From Caballeronia glathei (GTDB taxonomy: Bacteria > Pseudomonadota > Gammaproteobacteria > Burkholderiales > Burkholderiaceae): a stretch of DNA of 64,000 bases. The notes below the pieces were generated by a model. The model did not search any database. It was not told where the DNA came from and was given only the letters and a program-made list of their open reading frames with translations. Positions within the stretch are counted from its first letter, which is position 1. Each line of letters begins with the position of its first letter. Shown here one piece after another: positions 48,036-56,532 of the stretch. Both the position numbers and the translations under genes were made by a program. The stretch lies in the NCBI RefSeq assembly GCF_000698595.1, contig NZ_JFHC01000004.1:62001-126000 (forward strand). Reading direction: 5' to 3'.

Positions 48036-48736
48036 CGACCGCCAACATCTCCGTGCTGCTCGTGGACGATCACGCCGTGGTGCGCGAAGGCTACCGGCGC
48101 CTGCTCGAACTGAGCCCCGACGTGCGCGTCGCGGGCGAAGCCGCCGACGCCGCACAGGCCTATCAGCGCTTCTGCGCATTGCAGCCGGACGTCGTTGTGA
48201 TGGATCTGGCGCTGCCGGGCGCAAGCGGCATCGAGGCGATGCGCAGGATGCTCGCGCGCGAGCCGGACGCGAGCGTGCTGATCTTCAGCGTGCACGAGGA
48301 GGCGATCTTCGTGCGCCGCGCGCTCGATGCCGGCGCGCGCGGCTACGTGACGAAGGCGAGCGCCCCCGATGTGCTCGTCGAAGCAGTGCGGTCGGTCGCG
48401 CGGCGCGTGTGCTATCTGAGCGCGGACATCTCGCAGGCGCTCGCGCTGCGCGCCGCGTTTCAGGAAGGCCCGCCCGGACGGCAGCTGTCGCCGCGTGAAT
48501 TCGAGGTGCTGCGCCTGCTCGTGCAGGGCTACACGCTGCCGAGCATCGCGGAGAAGCTCGGCCTGAGCCAGAAGACGGTGGCGAACCATCAGTCGGTGAT
48601 CCGGCAGAAGTTCGGCGCCGACAACGGCGTGCAGCTCGCGCAGATGGCCAACCGCCTCGGGCTTCATTTCTCCGATCTCTCCGGCAACGGCGCGTCGTCC
48701 TCGTTCGGCTCGCTCGGCTCCGGCAGCCCTGCCTGA
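48032..48736 (+). CDS. LuxR/NarL-type response regulator
   Basis: A 234-residue two-domain response regulator: receiver with phosphoacceptor Asp58 (DVVVMDLALPG), acidic pair in VLLVDDHAVVREGYRR, and Lys in GYVTKASAP; then a LuxR HTH (LSPREFEVLRLLVQGYTLPSIAEKLGLSQKTVANH, here in pieces). Close in plan to ErbR/ExaE/PedR regulators that control PQQ-dependent alcohol oxidation. It is the last gene of the pqqBCDE operon, and its 3' end overlaps the opposing kinase gene by 73 bp. Confidence 0.92.
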   Translation: MTTANISVLLVDDHAVVREGYRRLLELSPDVRVAGEAADAAQAYQRFCALQPDVVVMDLALPGASGIEAMRRMLAREPDASVLIFSVHEEAIFVRRALDAGARGYVTKASAPDVLVEAVRSVARRVCYLSADISQALALRAAFQEGPPGRQLSPREFEVLRLLVQGYTLPSIAEKLGLSQKTVANHQSVIRQKFGADNGVQLAQMANRLGLHFSDLSGNGASSSFGSLGSGSPA

Positions 48737-49695
48737 ACCGGCACGCGCGCGCAGAACAGAAAGCCGCCGCCCGGCTGGCTCGCGATGTGGAACTCGCCGC
48801 CGAGCGCTTCCACGCGCTCGCGCATGCCGATGAGGCCGAGCCCCGCGCGCGGCTTCGACAGATCCGTGCCGGGACCGTCATCGGCCATCGTGACGACGAT
48901 CTCGCCTGAGCGCGCCGCGTCGCCCGGCGCGCGCACGAGGTAGATCTCCACGCGCGAGCTGCGCGCGAACTTCGATACGTTCGTGAGCCCTTCCTGCACC
49001 AGCCGGTAGAGCGTGATGTTGAGCGTGTCGGCGAGGCGCGAGAAGTCGCCGTCGACAGTCAGCGTGAAGCTCGCCTGCGGCAGACGCTCGCGCCAGCTTT
49101 CCACGCAATGCTCGAGCGCGGTGGGCAGCCCGAATTCGTCGAGGCCGATCGGGCGCAGCCGCCGGATCATGTCGCCGATCTGCCGGTACACGTGGCTCGC
49201 GCTCTGCATCAGCGAAAGCGCAAGCCGATGAGTTTCCGGCTCGCGCCCCGCGGACAGGTCGCGGATGCGTCCCGCATCGAGCGAGATCGCATTCAGGTAC
49301 TGGCCGAGTTCGTCGTGCAGTTCGCGCGCGAGATGCCGGCGCTCGGTCTCCTGCGCATTCATGCCCTCGCTCGCGAGCCGCCGGTTGTCGGCGAGGAGCC
49401 GCTCGGCTTCCTCTTCCAGCGCGCGGCGGTGCTGCAACTCCCGCTGCGATTCCCGATAGCGCCGCCATGCGAACCACGCGCAACCGGTGGCAAGCACGAA
49501 GAGCGTCGCCGGCAGTTCGTCGAGCTGGAAGCGCTCGGCGCTGCGCGTCCAGTGATAGGCGAACTCGCTGAAGTCGAACGTCGCGAAGAGCGCGCCCGCG
49601 AGTACGGTGATCACGACTACGCAGGCGAGGTCGCGCCGCACTGTCGAGTGCGGCGAACGGGCCCTTGCTGGCGACGGCAAAAAGTTGGATGGCAT
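48664..49695 (-). CDS. Membrane histidine kinase of the HisKA_3 type
   Basis: A 343-residue kinase partner for the neighbouring LuxR-type regulator. Two membrane helices (about 22-42 and 61-79) flank a short periplasmic loop. A coiled-coil follows, then the HisKA_3 box RRHLARELHDELGQYLNAI with phosphoacceptor His127, and the HATPase_c domain with LVQEGLTNVSKFA, MADDGPG and GLGLIGMRERVEALGG. ATG 49695 is used; a GTG precedes it. With no large sensor domain, the signal is sensed in the membrane or through a partner. Divergent from the TonB receptor. Confidence 0.92.
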   Translation of the reverse strand: MPSNFLPSPARARSPHSTVRRDLACVVVITVLAGALFATFDFSEFAYHWTRSAERFQLDELPATLFVLATGCAWFAWRRYRESQRELQHRRALEEEAERLLADNRRLASEGMNAQETERRHLARELHDELGQYLNAISLDAGRIRDLSAGREPETHRLALSLMQSASHVYRQIGDMIRRLRPIGLDEFGLPTALEHCVESWRERLPQASFTLTVDGDFSRLADTLNITLYRLVQEGLTNVSKFARSSRVEIYLVRAPGDAARSGEIVVTMADDGPGTDLSKPRAGLGLIGMRERVEALGGEFHIASQPGGGFLFCARVPVQAGLPEPSEPNEDDAPLPERSEK

Positions 49696-49750
49696 CACGA
49701 ACCGATTTTACGCATGTGTCTCGCTTTCGTCGTGCTTACAAGAGCCCATT

Positions 49751-49765
49751 TGGGAAGGCTTCCCA
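49751..49765. promoter_or_regulatory. 15-bp palindrome 1 upstream of TonB receptor
   Basis: TGGGAAG-G-CTTCCCA, a perfect palindrome, lies between the histidine kinase and TonB receptor genes. It fits the pattern YGGGA-N5-TCCCR also seen at 49773 and 53461. The centre is 22 bp (two helical turns) from the next copy, an arrangement expected for a dimeric activator. Confidence 0.6.
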
Positions 49766-49772
49766 GCGCGAT

Positions 49773-49787
49773 CGGGAGAACCTCCCG
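49773..49787. promoter_or_regulatory. 15-bp palindrome 2 upstream of TonB receptor
   Basis: CGGGAGAACCTCCCG has six-base arms and matches the site at 53461-53475 (CGGGAGAATTTCCCG) at 13 of 15 bases. It is 86 bp upstream of the receptor start and could also serve the divergent kinase gene. Confidence 0.6.
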
Positions 49788-49872
49788 GGGTCGCCCGCAA
49801 CCTCCTGTGCGACGCTTTCAATCAGGGCTCTTGCAACACACAGGCCCCATACAACAATAACAGGAGACGACG

Positions 49873-52194
49873 ATGCAGAGCATGCCGCGCAAACCATCGG
49901 GCGCGCATCCGTTCAAACCCCGAGCCTTGTTCCGGCTGTGCTGCGGCAGCGCGCTCGCGAGCCTCACCGCCACCGCCTGGGCGCAGGCCGAGCCTGCTCA
50001 GGCGGCGAGCGCAACGGAAGCGGCGGCCACCGAACTGCCGTCGATCATCGTGGTCGGCACGACGCCGCTTCTCGGTATCGGCACGCCACTCGAGAAGGTG
50101 CCGGCCAACGTGCAGACGATCCGCGGACGGGAGATCGAGCAGCAGCACGCGCCCACGATCACCGGCTATCTGGCGAACAACGCAGTGAGCGTCGACACGA
50201 ACGACGCGCAGGGCAACTCCTCGCAGACCGACATCAACTATCGCGGCTTCACCGCCTCGCCGCTCCTCGGCACGCCGCAGGGGCTCTCCGTTTTCCTCGA
50301 CGGCGTGCGCGTGAACGAGCCCTTCGGCGACGTGGTGAACTGGGACCTGATTCCGCAGGCGGCGATCAGCACGATCCAATTGATCCCCGGTTCCAATCCG
50401 ACCTTCGGCCTCAACACGCTTGGCGGCGCGGTCGTCGTCGCGACGAAGAACGGCCGCAGCAATCCCGGCGGCAACGCCGAGGTCAGCGCCGGCTCGTGGG
50501 GCCGCAAGACGGCGCAGGTCGAACAGGGCGGCACGATCGGCAGCAACCTCGACTACTACTTCACGGCCAACGTGACGAACGACAACGGCTGGGCCGACCA
50601 CAATTCGAGCCGCCTGCGCCAGGCATTCGGCAAGCTGCGCTACACCGACGCCGACACCACGATCTCGCTTTCGATGGGTGGCGCCGACAACACGCTCAAC
50701 GGCTCGCAGACCATCCCGAGCTCGTTTCTCGACAACCGCAAGCAGGCGTACACGTATCCGGACACGAACCAGAACCAGGTCGGCTACCTGACCCTCTCGG
50801 GCGATCACTACTTCACGCCGAACATCGAGCTGAGCGGCAACGTGTACTACCGGCATTACCGCAACAAGAACACGAGCAGCAACGTGAACGACGAGTTCGG
50901 CACCGTCGAGGACGACGGCGACATCGATACGGTGCAGGCCACCAACGACCAGTCCGTGATCGTCACCGACAGCTATGGCGCGAGCCTCCAGCTGACGCTG
51001 CTCGGCAAGCTGCTCGGACGCGACAACCAGCTCGTGATCGGCGCGGCCGGCGACTTCGCCAACTCGCACTTCACGCAGGCGTCGCAGGAGGCGTTCTTCA
51101 CCGACTCGCGCGCGACGGTGGGCATCGGCGCCTTCGAGCCTCAGACCGATGCGAAGACGCGCAACGAGAACTACGGCATCTACTTCGAAAACACGTTGTC
51201 GTTCAACGAGCAGTGGTCGATGACGCTCGCCGGCCGCTACAACTGGGCGAAGGCCGTGATCGGCGACGAGAGCGGCGTGCAGCCGCTTCTCGACGGCAAC
51301 CACACCTTCTCGCGCTTCAATCCGGCGATCGGCTTCAACTGGAACCCGACGCCCGCCTTCACGGCCTACGCCACCTACAACGAGGGGATGCGCTCGCCGA
51401 CCGCCATCGAACTCGCGTGCGCCGACCCGGCGGCGCCCTGCTCGCTGCCGAACGACTTCATCGCGGACCCGGACCTGAAGCCCGTGATCTCGAAGACGTT
51501 CGAAGTAGGCGCACGCGGGCGCGTCGGCAACTCCACGACATGGAGCGCCGCCGCCTACAGCACGACGCTCACCGACGACATCCAGTTCGTCAGCAGCCAG
51601 GGCGCGGCGAGCACGCTCGGCTACTTCCAGAACGTCGGCAAGACGCGCAGGCAGGGGTTCGAACTCGCCGGGCGCACGCAATACGGCCCGCTCGGCGTCG
51701 CTGCGAGCTACAGCTACGTGAACGCGACATACCGCTCGACGTGGACCGAGAGCAGCGCGAGCAACTCGAGCGCGGACGCGGACGGCAACATCACCGTGCA
51801 TTCCGGCGACCGCATTCCGGGCATTCCGGCGAACACGGTCAAGGTGCGCCTCGACTACGCGGCGACGCCAAAGTGGAACATCGGCACGAACCTGACGTAC
51901 CGGAGCAGCATCTTTGCCCGCGGCGACGAAGACAACCAGGACGACAACGGCAAGATCCCCGGCTACTTCCTGATCGACCTCGACACCACGTACAACGTGA
52001 CGAAGCAGCTTCAGGTGTTCGCCACCATCAGGAACCTGCTGAACAAGAAGTACTCGACGTTCGGCATTCTCGGCGAGAACTTCTTCAACGGGCCGAATCA
52101 CACGTTCAACGGCGCGGCTCCCGTCGACGAGCAGTTTCTGGGTCTGGGCGCGCCGCGCGGAGCGTGGGTAGGCGTGCGGTACGCGTGGAAGTAG
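49873..52194 (+). CDS. TonB-dependent outer-membrane receptor
   Basis: A 773-residue receptor with signal peptide (cleavage near AWAQA, residue 37), a plug domain (VPANVQTIRGREIEQQ, INYRGFTASPLLGTPQGLSVFLDGVRVNEPFGD in part, NTLGGAVVVATK), and a 22-strand barrel ending in an aromatic residue region GAWVGVRYAWK. AACAGGAGACGACG precedes the ATG. The gene follows the pqq operon and its two-component system and faces a PQQ-linked beta-propeller gene. Uptake of PQQ (as by PqqU), a lanthanide chelate (as by LutH) or another metal is a reasonable inference; the ligand is not determined by sequence. Confidence 0.92.
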   Translation: MQSMPRKPSGAHPFKPRALFRLCCGSALASLTATAWAQAEPAQAASATEAAATELPSIIVVGTTPLLGIGTPLEKVPANVQTIRGREIEQQHAPTITGYLANNAVSVDTNDAQGNSSQTDINYRGFTASPLLGTPQGLSVFLDGVRVNEPFGDVVNWDLIPQAAISTIQLIPGSNPTFGLNTLGGAVVVATKNGRSNPGGNAEVSAGSWGRKTAQVEQGGTIGSNLDYYFTANVTNDNGWADHNSSRLRQAFGKLRYTDADTTISLSMGGADNTLNGSQTIPSSFLDNRKQAYTYPDTNQNQVGYLTLSGDHYFTPNIELSGNVYYRHYRNKNTSSNVNDEFGTVEDDGDIDTVQATNDQSVIVTDSYGASLQLTLLGKLLGRDNQLVIGAAGDFANSHFTQASQEAFFTDSRATVGIGAFEPQTDAKTRNENYGIYFENTLSFNEQWSMTLAGRYNWAKAVIGDESGVQPLLDGNHTFSRFNPAIGFNWNPTPAFTAYATYNEGMRSPTAIELACADPAAPCSLPNDFIADPDLKPVISKTFEVGARGRVGNSTTWSAAAYSTTLTDDIQFVSSQGAASTLGYFQNVGKTRRQGFELAGRTQYGPLGVAASYSYVNATYRSTWTESSASNSSADADGNITVHSGDRIPGIPANTVKVRLDYAATPKWNIGTNLTYRSSIFARGDEDNQDDNGKIPGYFLIDLDTTYNVTKQLQVFATIRNLLNKKYSTFGILGENFFNGPNHTFNGAAPVDEQFLGLGAPRGAWVGVRYAWK

Positions 52195-52218
52195 CGGGAC
52201 GGCGCGATGGTGCGATGA

Positions 52219-52237
52219 GGCCTTCGAAGCGAAGGCC
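52219..52237. terminator. Candidate bidirectional terminator stem-loop
   Basis: GGCCTTCG and CGAAGGCC form a perfect 8-bp stem around AAG, 25 bp past the receptor stop and 32 bp before the convergent beta-propeller gene ends. No T-run is present, so termination efficiency is uncertain. Confidence 0.45.
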
Positions 52238-52268
52238 CCCCGCGGTGCAGTCAGTAGCGTCGTTACGG

Positions 52269-53318
52269 TCAGCGCGCGCCGATCGATCCCGCGCTCGGCG
52301 GATAGGTCACGATGCCCCACGCGAGCGGCAAGTCGCCGATCTGCTTGATCGTCTGGTAGTTCGAGGCGTCGAGCACATAGACGGCGTTCGAGCGGCCGCA
52401 CGCGAGCAACAGCTTCGAGCCGTCGGGCGTGAAGCTGAAGTGCCAGCAGCGCTGGCCGACGGGCACGTCGCTCACGTGCTCGTAGGTCGCGGCATCGAAG
52501 ACTTGCAGTGTCTTGTCGCGCGAGGCCGCAACCAGCAGCCGCTTGCCGGTCGGATCGAACGCGATGCCATAGGGGCCCGTCTTCGTGTCGACGGTCTTCA
52601 CCGTCTTCAGGGTGCCGCCGTCGAGCACGACGAACTTGTTCGCGTTCTCGAGCGTGACGACGTACTGCTTGCCGTCGGGCGAGACCTTGATGCCGCGCGG
52701 CCGCGACCCCTTCTCCAGCTTCACCGAGCGCACCGGCTTGCCCGTGCCCACGCGGTACACCGACACCGTATCGTCGCCCTCGTTGGTCACGAGCACGAGC
52801 TTGCCGTCCGGGGAGAACTCGACGCCTTCCGTCTCCTTCCCGCTCTTCACCGAGTGGATCACCTTGAGCGTCTTCAGGTCGACGATCGCAATCTCCGCAG
52901 GCGGCGCGTTCGGGTCCTCCTCTTCTTCCTGCTGTCCCGGCGGGCCGCCGGTTTCGCCCGGCTCGTAGGTCACGTACGCGTAGCCGCGATGCACGCGCAC
53001 GAACTCCGGGTTCTTGCCGATCTTCGCCCGCCGCACGACCTTGCCGGTTGCGGTGTCGATTTCGGAGAGATCGGCGGTGCCCTTGTTCGCGACGAGCAGC
53101 CGCGTGCCGTCGGCGTTCAGGCTCAGGCCGCGCGGCCCGTCCTTGCCAAGCGGTATCGTTTTGACGAGCGTCATCTGGTCGAGGTCGATCACGCCGACGC
53201 CCGCTGTTTCGCTCGTCACGTAGGCGGTCGGCGCGGCGGCGTGCGCGGCGCCCGCGCCGAGCGCCGCCGTCAGCGCCGACAAGAGCGCGAGCCGCGCGGC
53301 CGTAGGTCTGCAATGCAT
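52269..53318 (-). CDS. PQQ-associated YVTN beta-propeller protein
   Basis: A 349-residue secreted seven-bladed propeller with signal peptide (AHA near residue 27). Repeats such as AYVTSETAGVGVIDLD, RGLSLNADGTRLLVANKG, EGVEFSPDGKLVLVTNEGDDTVSVY and GIAFDPTGKRLLVAASRD mark YVTN blades. An acidic insert GQQEEEEDPNAPP near residue 130 could bind a cation. The family is repeatedly found in PQQ-dependent alcohol catabolism loci. It converges with the TonB receptor; 143 bp upstream lies a palindrome shared with the receptor promoter. Ligand and exact role unknown. Confidence 0.87.
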   Translation of the reverse strand: MHCRPTAARLALLSALTAALGAGAAHAAAPTAYVTSETAGVGVIDLDQMTLVKTIPLGKDGPRGLSLNADGTRLLVANKGTADLSEIDTATGKVVRRAKIGKNPEFVRVHRGYAYVTYEPGETGGPPGQQEEEEDPNAPPAEIAIVDLKTLKVIHSVKSGKETEGVEFSPDGKLVLVTNEGDDTVSVYRVGTGKPVRSVKLEKGSRPRGIKVSPDGKQYVVTLENANKFVVLDGGTLKTVKTVDTKTGPYGIAFDPTGKRLLVAASRDKTLQVFDAATYEHVSDVPVGQRCWHFSFTPDGSKLLLACGRSNAVYVLDASNYQTIKQIGDLPLAWGIVTYPPSAGSIGAR

Positions 53319-53460
53319 GGTCGTCTCCAGCGTATTGTTCTCGGTCCTGATACTCCGTTCCGGGTTGCGATGCCCGGCGGGGAGCCGCGTGTTTCCCGGG
53401 ACAATCGTGCCCCGACAGTCAACTTAGCCCATCAGGCGTTTGCTTGACAATGGAAGACGG

Positions 53461-53475
53461 CGGGAGAATTTCCCG
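53461..53475. promoter_or_regulatory. 15-bp palindrome upstream of beta-propeller gene
   Basis: CGGGAGAATTTCCCG, arms CGGGA/TCCCG. It matches 49773-49787 at 13 of 15 positions. Location between the DUF2380-like gene and the beta-propeller gene places it in the latter's promoter. A degenerate partner, GGGGATGGGCGTCCA, follows at 53480-53494. Confidence 0.55.
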
Positions 53476-53553
53476 AATTGGGGATGGGCGTCCAATTCAG
53501 ACGCGGCTGCTGCGTTGCAGCACGCGGCGCGGGGCGCCATCTGCACGTAGCCT

Positions 53554-54147
53554 TTACTGGGTCGCAGCGGCGTCGGCGGCCACGAGGTCGACGAGCGAGC
53601 TCACGCCGCGGCGCCACGACTGGTCCGTGTTGCCGCGTATGTCGACGGAGCGTTGAAAGAGCGTCCTGCCGGTGCCGACGTCCTCGATGCGCAGGTTGAT
53701 GTTGAGGATCAGATTGCTGATCTTCTGCACCCAGCACACGCCGACGCGCTCGACGCCCAGTTCGCGGCCGACCTGGCGCTCGCAGCCGTTGCACGCGTTC
53801 ATGTCCTGCGTGGCCTGAAGCCGCGCGATCAGGCCTTGCGCGGGCGCCGTATCCGCGACACGAAAGAGCTGGCGCGTGCGCAACTGGCCGCGAAGTTCAT
53901 CGCTGATCATGCCGGCGCGCGCGTTCTGGATGCGCGTCAGGTCGGCATCGTTGTAGGCGGCGTTATCGTCGATCAGCGTGCAGTCCACGACCGCGATCGA
54001 CGTGTGCGGCGCGTGTCCGTGTGTTTGTGGCTGCGTTTGTTGCTGCGTCTGCGCGTGCACGCCGGCCGCCGCGAGGCAGACAGCAATGCCGCCGACGAAC
54101 CCGGCAAACAGCCGGCGCTTCGCGATGCGTGTCGTCAGCATGGGCAT
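53554..54147 (-). CDS. Secreted DUF2380-like protein
   Basis: A 197-residue exported protein. A signal peptide (RRLFAGFVGGIAVCLAAAG, then VHAQ) is followed by a Gln/Thr-rich linker and a domain with IAVVDCTLIDDN, LRGQLRTRQLFRVAD, the possible disulfide or metal pair CNGCERQVGRELGVERV, VGVCWVQKISNLILNINL and GRTLFQRSVDIRGNTDQSW. Such DUF2380/DUF3280 proteins are met in alcohol-oxidation and PQQ neighbourhoods; the function is unknown. ATG 54147 is chosen for AAGGA 6 nt upstream. Confidence 0.75.
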   Translation of the reverse strand: MPMLTTRIAKRRLFAGFVGGIAVCLAAAGVHAQTQQQTQPQTHGHAPHTSIAVVDCTLIDDNAAYNDADLTRIQNARAGMISDELRGQLRTRQLFRVADTAPAQGLIARLQATQDMNACNGCERQVGRELGVERVGVCWVQKISNLILNINLRIEDVGTGRTLFQRSVDIRGNTDQSWRRGVSSLVDLVAADAAATQ

Positions 54148-54242
54148 GCCGTGTCCTTGTGGGTATGGGGCGCTTCGATGCGCGATCGCCTGCTCTGGAC
54201 TGACAGCCGCTTGCGCCGCGTGGTTCCCTGACCCATGCGGCG

Positions 54243-55010
54243 TCATGGCGCCGGGGATGCCGGGGATGCATCAGCGTTAGCGCCGCAGAGCTCGCTGCGC
54301 GCGGCGTCGCGCGACACCGCCACGCAGAGCGACCGGTAGCTTTGCTGCAGCAGCAACTCGATGTGCCCCCACTCCGACTCCGACATCGCGTCGTGCTCGG
54401 CGCGCGCATCACGAATGAGCATGGCGTGCGCGCGCAGGCGCCCGTGCGCGAGCGTCGCCTCCACCGGCACGAGGTACACCGCCGATGCGGCCTCGGCGCA
54501 CGCGCGGGCGAGCGTGTCCGCCGAATGGCGCTCGTGCTCGCGATGCACGACCCACCACGCGAGTTCGAGCGTCGCGGCGCGATCCGCGTCGAACTTCGGC
54601 GCGACCGTGTTGCGGATCATGCGGAAATACGTGCGCAGTTCGGGCAGCGCACGTTCGTAGTCGCTGCGTGATTTGCCGTCCTTGAATGTGAACGCCGCCG
54701 ACGCCGCAAAATACGCACCCACGTACGAACGCAGGAACGGAAACCCGTACTGCGTGCGCAGCGTCTGGGCAAGGTCCGAGAAGAGCGCCAGCGGCTGGTG
54801 GTCGTAATACGAACGCCACATGCCTGCTTCGAGCGTGCCCATCGCGACGGGATCGAACCGGGACGCGTCGCGCTTCAACGGCCAGAAGATATCCGCGGCG
54901 GCGTAGGCGACAAGCAGGATGGCCACCAGAACCGCACGCCGCCAGCGCGCGGCTCTGCGTGGCGATGCATCGCTGCGCCCGGCGCCGCTTCCCCTGTTGG
55001 CGGTGTTCAT
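54243..55010 (-). CDS. Membrane-anchored protein of unknown function
   Basis: I do not recognise this 255-residue protein. It has one membrane anchor at about residues 25-43 (AVLVAILLVAYAAADIFW) after a basic amino end, then a helical extracytoplasmic domain with SYYDHQPLALFSDLAQTLRTQY, FPFLRSYVGAYFAASAAFTFKDG, and AATLELAWWVVHREH. Start 55010 is chosen because the frame to 55058 adds a stretch without conservation; the ribosome site is weak. It precedes the DUF2380-like gene by 95 bp on the same strand, so both may belong to the PQQ-linked group. Confidence 0.65.
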   Translation of the reverse strand: MNTANRGSGAGRSDASPRRAARWRRAVLVAILLVAYAAADIFWPLKRDASRFDPVAMGTLEAGMWRSYYDHQPLALFSDLAQTLRTQYGFPFLRSYVGAYFAASAAFTFKDGKSRSDYERALPELRTYFRMIRNTVAPKFDADRAATLELAWWVVHREHERHSADTLARACAEAASAVYLVPVEATLAHGRLRAHAMLIRDARAEHDAMSESEWGHIELLLQQSYRSLCVAVSRDAARSELCGANADASPASPAP

Positions 55011-55077
55011 GTCGGATGCCCGCGAAAGACGCCTTGTCAACGGCCAGGCCGCACACAACCAATGCCGGCCCCCCGGC

Positions 55078-55371
55078 TCACTTCAGTCCTCCGATGATGC
55101 GCGCCATTTCCTCCTCGCCGAACGCGCGCATGGTGGTCGTGCGAACATTGCCCTGCTGCGCGAGCATCAGCCCCATCCGTGTGACGGTTTCGTCGTCGGG
55201 CGCTTCGAGCGTCACGACGAGATCGTAGGTCCCGAGTGTCCATTTCACGCTGCTGACCGTGACGCCCATCGCCTGCGCCGCCTCGGCGAACGCCTTTGCC
55301 CGCTTGATCGTGTCCTTCGCGTTGCGCACGCCCTGATCCGTCCAGTTCACCAACTCGATGTACGTAGCCAT
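55078..55371 (-). CDS. GYD domain protein
   Basis: A 97-residue GYD-family protein, a small ferredoxin-like fold of unknown function. It shows ATYIELVNWTDQGVRNAKDT, KWTLGTYDLVVTLEAPDDETV (partly the GYD motif, here GTYD), and a Thr-rich middle TTTMRAFGEEEM. Predicted cytoplasmic. It lies 67 bp upstream of the membrane-anchored protein gene, same strand. Confidence 0.85.
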   Translation of the reverse strand: MATYIELVNWTDQGVRNAKDTIKRAKAFAEAAQAMGVTVSSVKWTLGTYDLVVTLEAPDDETVTRMGLMLAQQGNVRTTTMRAFGEEEMARIIGGLK

Positions 55372-55609
55372 CCTGTCCTCGTCTCTGGTAGACCTGATCC
55401 GTGCCATCGTCGCATGTTGCACGGGGGAAACCGCACTGCTGCGCCACATCCGCATGCGATCGGACCCAGCACCGTTCCTGGCTCGGCAGACTTAAAGTAT
55501 AGGAAGCGGGCCTGCCGCGCGCTCCGGGATTCTCGCTCATGCTGCGGCGCGGCGCATGTACTGTTTCTGGTCAAGGGCTGGCGCGTCATGCCGGAGGTGG
55601 ATCGTGCCG

Positions 55610-56089
55610 ATGAGGGAATACCGTTTCTCGACTGTCTGGTGCATCGAGGCGCCCGTCCACGACGTCTGGGACGCGATCCATGATTCGGCGCGCTGGCCCG
55701 AGTGGTGGAAAAGCGTCGAGCGTGTGGTCGAACTGGATAGCGGCGACGGCGACGGCCTAGGCGCAGTCGTCCGATACATCTGGAAAGGCGTGCTGCCGTA
55801 TCGCGTCGTTCTGGACATGCGCATCACGCGCATCGAACCACTGAAAACGCTGGAGGGCGTCGCGAGCGGGATGGTGGAAGGCATCGGGCGCTGGCATTTC
55901 TCGGCGCTCGGCGGCGCCACGGAAGTGCGCTACGACTGGCACGTGCGCACGACCCGGCCCTGGATGAACCTGCTCGCGCCCGTCGCGCGCCCGGTGTTCC
56001 GCTGGAATCACGATTCGGTCATGCGCGCAGGCGGCCTCGGACTCGCGCGCCTGCTCAATGCGCGGCTCATCCGCAGCGAGCATCGCTAG
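55610..56089 (+). CDS. SRPBCC family protein
   Basis: A 159-residue START/Bet v1-like (SRPBCC) protein. Typical features: FSTVWCIEAPVHDVWDAIHDSARWPEWWKSVERV (in parts), GLGAVVRYIWKG, VEGIGRWHFSALGGATEVRYDWHV. Such proteins bind lipids, aromatics or coenzyme Q in a hydrophobic cavity. GGAGG lies 12 nt before ATG 55610; a GTG at 55604 has better spacing and may be the true start. It stands alone between an opposite-strand gene and a spacer. Confidence 0.82.
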   Translation: MREYRFSTVWCIEAPVHDVWDAIHDSARWPEWWKSVERVVELDSGDGDGLGAVVRYIWKGVLPYRVVLDMRITRIEPLKTLEGVASGMVEGIGRWHFSALGGATEVRYDWHVRTTRPWMNLLAPVARPVFRWNHDSVMRAGGLGLARLLNARLIRSEHR

Positions 56090-56532
56090 CGGCGGCGCGC
56101 GCTCCAGACGTCAGACGTGCCCTTGCGAGGAAACGATGCGGTCCGTGCGTCCGGTTGTGCTCGCATTGTGCTCGCGTCGCGCTTGGGCAATGCCTCGACA
56201 TGTGCCCGTCACACTCCATTGCGTGCGCCCTGTGACCTTGCGCGAAGACGCGCACGAAGTCGTGTGGGCATTCGGCGCATGCGCAGCGACCGGCAGTGTG
56301 AAACAGAGCACGCCGCCGGAACGCGCCACGCTTTCTTTCGCGGCAAGTGTTGCGCAGCGAGCGCACAAGCGCATCGCGGCAGCGACGCGCGATGGATTCG
56401 AAGCCTCAACAGGAGTAACGTTGAATCACGGACAAACTCTCCGCAGCCGCGCGCGAGCGCGTGCGGCGATCGCCCGTCACGCGTTCGACACAGGCGTTGG
56501 ATCCGCAAAAATCGACACGAAAGGAGGCCGCT
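56090..56532. other. Intergenic spacer without a recognised gene
   Basis: Four hundred and forty-three bases between the SRPBCC and 106-residue genes. Open frames are present but have no protein-like composition, no good ribosome sites and no motif I know. The last ~40 bp carry the ribosome site AAGGAGG of the following gene. I see no hairpin with a T-run. Confidence 0.4.

Noticed and set aside
49665-53447. Very long plus-strand frame (about 1260 codons) over receptor and propeller genes
   Set aside because: Arg-rich shadow frame; the TonB receptor and the YVTN protein explain the region in other frames.
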